This document shows positions 6,436-6,939 of a DNA stretch of 6,939 nt, one piece after another. The stretch spans positions 1 to 6,939 of the forward strand of contig JAGCRE010000047.1 in assembly GCA_017964865.1 (NCBI GenBank), written 5' to 3'. The number at the start of each line of letters is the position of its first letter. Position 1 is the stretch's first letter. The translations under genes were made by a program, and so were the position numbers. The notes beneath the pieces are model-generated. The model was not told the DNA's origin. It made no database searches and saw only the letters and a list, made by a program, of their open reading frames with translations. The stretch is from Alphaproteobacteria bacterium (GTDB lineage Bacteria > Pseudomonadota > Alphaproteobacteria > Rs-D84).

Positions 6436-6514
6436 TGTGATTAATTCACGATAGAATAGTGCATTATTATCGATTTGTGTTGTGGTTCTTTGAACGTTGT
6501 GTGTTATTATCTCT

Positions 6515-6622
6515 TTTGTCATCGCGAGGGAGTGCAACGACCGTGGCGATCCAGTGATAATAATGCACGCGACTTTGTCGCGACATAATTACTGGATTGC
6601 TTCGCAGGCTCGCAATGACAAA
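6515..6622. repeat. Palindromic MITE-like dispersed repeat element
   Basis: About 108 bases with near-perfect inverted ends: TTTGTCATCGCGAG (6515-6528) against CTCGCAATGACAAA (6609-6622), 13 of 14 paired. Inner arms also pair: CCAGT (6551-6555) with ACTGG (6591-6595), extended outward by GGCGAT/ATTGC-type pairs, and a perfect hairpin CGCGAC-TTT-GTCGCG (6568-6582) sits at the tip. The ends GTCATTGCGAG...CAATCCAG resemble a class of short non-coding repeats I remember from many bacterial genomes, including Rickettsiales. It encodes nothing, and no clear target duplication flanks it. It fills the space between two convergent genes, so it may also stop transcription from both sides, although neither strand has a T-run after the hairpin. 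Confidence 0.78.
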
Positions 6623-6624
6623 GA

Positions 6625-6939
6625 TTATTTAAACAACCCAAACTTATATGCACCGCCGATATAGATTTCTGTAGCCTCTATCTTGGTTGATGCGTGTTCG
6701 TGCTTTACATCGCCATAGTCGATATAACGCAGACCCAAATTCAAATCAACATAATCGTTTAATGCAAAATTTACCCCCGCCATTACGGAAAATGATAAAT
6801 CAAATTCGTTGTCGTGCGAATCGTTAATCGGTCTGTCGATGTTTGCCCAAATGCCACTTAAACCCATGCCAATTCCAAAATATGGTTCAACCGCACCACC
6901 ATAATTTTTATACAAATATACGTTTAACATATTTGACCA
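6625..6939 (-). CDS. Outer membrane beta-barrel protein, C-terminal part (5' end outside window)
   Basis: Reading leftward from the window end, 104 residues are open before a TAA at 6627-6625. A Met codon occurs at 6930, but the frame is open through W-S-N before it and the sequence begins mid-barrel, so the true start is beyond the window. Alternating polar/hydrophobic strands are visible: VEPYFGIGMGLSGIW, FDLSFSVMAGVNFAL, YVDLNLGLRYIDYGDV and ATEIYIGGAYKFGLF. The pattern of a GxG strand, then LNLGLRY-x-DYG, then a closing strand ending in aromatic residues near the C-terminus fits the small 8-stranded OmpA-like/opacity surface-antigen barrels (Omp_b-brl type). One extra Lys follows the final Phe. 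Such proteins are inserted by the Bam complex, to which the nearby BamE belongs. The stop codon abuts the palindromic repeat. The exact subfamily cannot be decided from this fragment. Confidence 0.78.
   Translation of the reverse strand, partial: WSNMLNVYLYKNYGGAVEPYFGIGMGLSGIWANIDRPINDSHDNEFDLSFSVMAGVNFALNDYVDLNLGLRYIDYGDVKHEHASTKIEATEIYIGGAYKFGLFK

Noticed and set aside
6449..6472. Hairpin CGATA/TATCG as a terminator for the giant gene
   Set aside because: Only a 5-bp A/T-rich stem with a large loop and no following T-run; too weak to call.
6930..6939. ATG at 6930 (minus strand) as the true start of the beta-barrel gene
   Set aside because: The frame is open upstream (W-S-N) to the window edge, there is no signal peptide after this Met, and the sequence begins in the middle of a barrel.

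Overview
The window looks like a chromosomal segment of an uncultivated, anaerobic, probably host- or gut-associated alphaproteobacterium. Three things suggest this: a pyruvate:ferredoxin oxidoreductase, a CarD/CdnL regulator with the alphaproteobacterial C-terminal pattern (W-x-RRAQ-x-YE-x-x-INSGD), and a BamE lipoprotein with the alphaproteobacterial RGY...GRF layout. Large Cys-rich secreted proteins with InlB-like repeats, as I remember them, are typical of gut alphaproteobacterial genomes assembled from metagenomes. The organism call is inference; no 16S or other marker is present.

Layout, left to right. (1) 1-923 (+) is the C-terminal quarter of pyruvate:ferredoxin oxidoreductase (nifJ), cut by the window edge. 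Four bases later comes bamE (928-1359), an outer-membrane assembly lipoprotein with its own ribosome binding site. (2) A promoter at 1369-1397 drives a 182-residue secreted Cys-rich protein (1420-1968) with a duplicated CGDG...WEC motif, closed by a perfect 11-bp hairpin terminator. (3) An extended -10 promoter (2038-2046) drives carD (2090-2665), whose product ends in an extremely acidic tail; a terminator follows. (4) 2821-6435 encodes a giant secreted Cys-rich protein of about 1204 residues. Its order is signal peptide, Cys-free Ser/Thr/Gly/Arg-rich segment, helical region with five C-x6-C motifs, Gly/Ser linker, then two InlB-like beta units interleaved with CxxGY modules. (5) 6515-6622 is a roughly 108-bp palindromic MITE-like element between convergent genes. 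(6) 6625-6939 (-) is the C-terminal end of an outer-membrane beta-barrel protein that runs off the window.

Taken together, the region is one energy-metabolism gene end, one global transcription regulator and a set of envelope/surface genes (BamE, two Cys-rich exported proteins, one beta-barrel). Each middle gene appears to have its own promoter and terminator, so I see no single operon. The large Cys-rich protein and its small Cys-rich neighbour are the least explained parts. No tRNA, rRNA, CRISPR array, transposase or phage gene was seen, and no gene-free stretch exceeds 300 bases.
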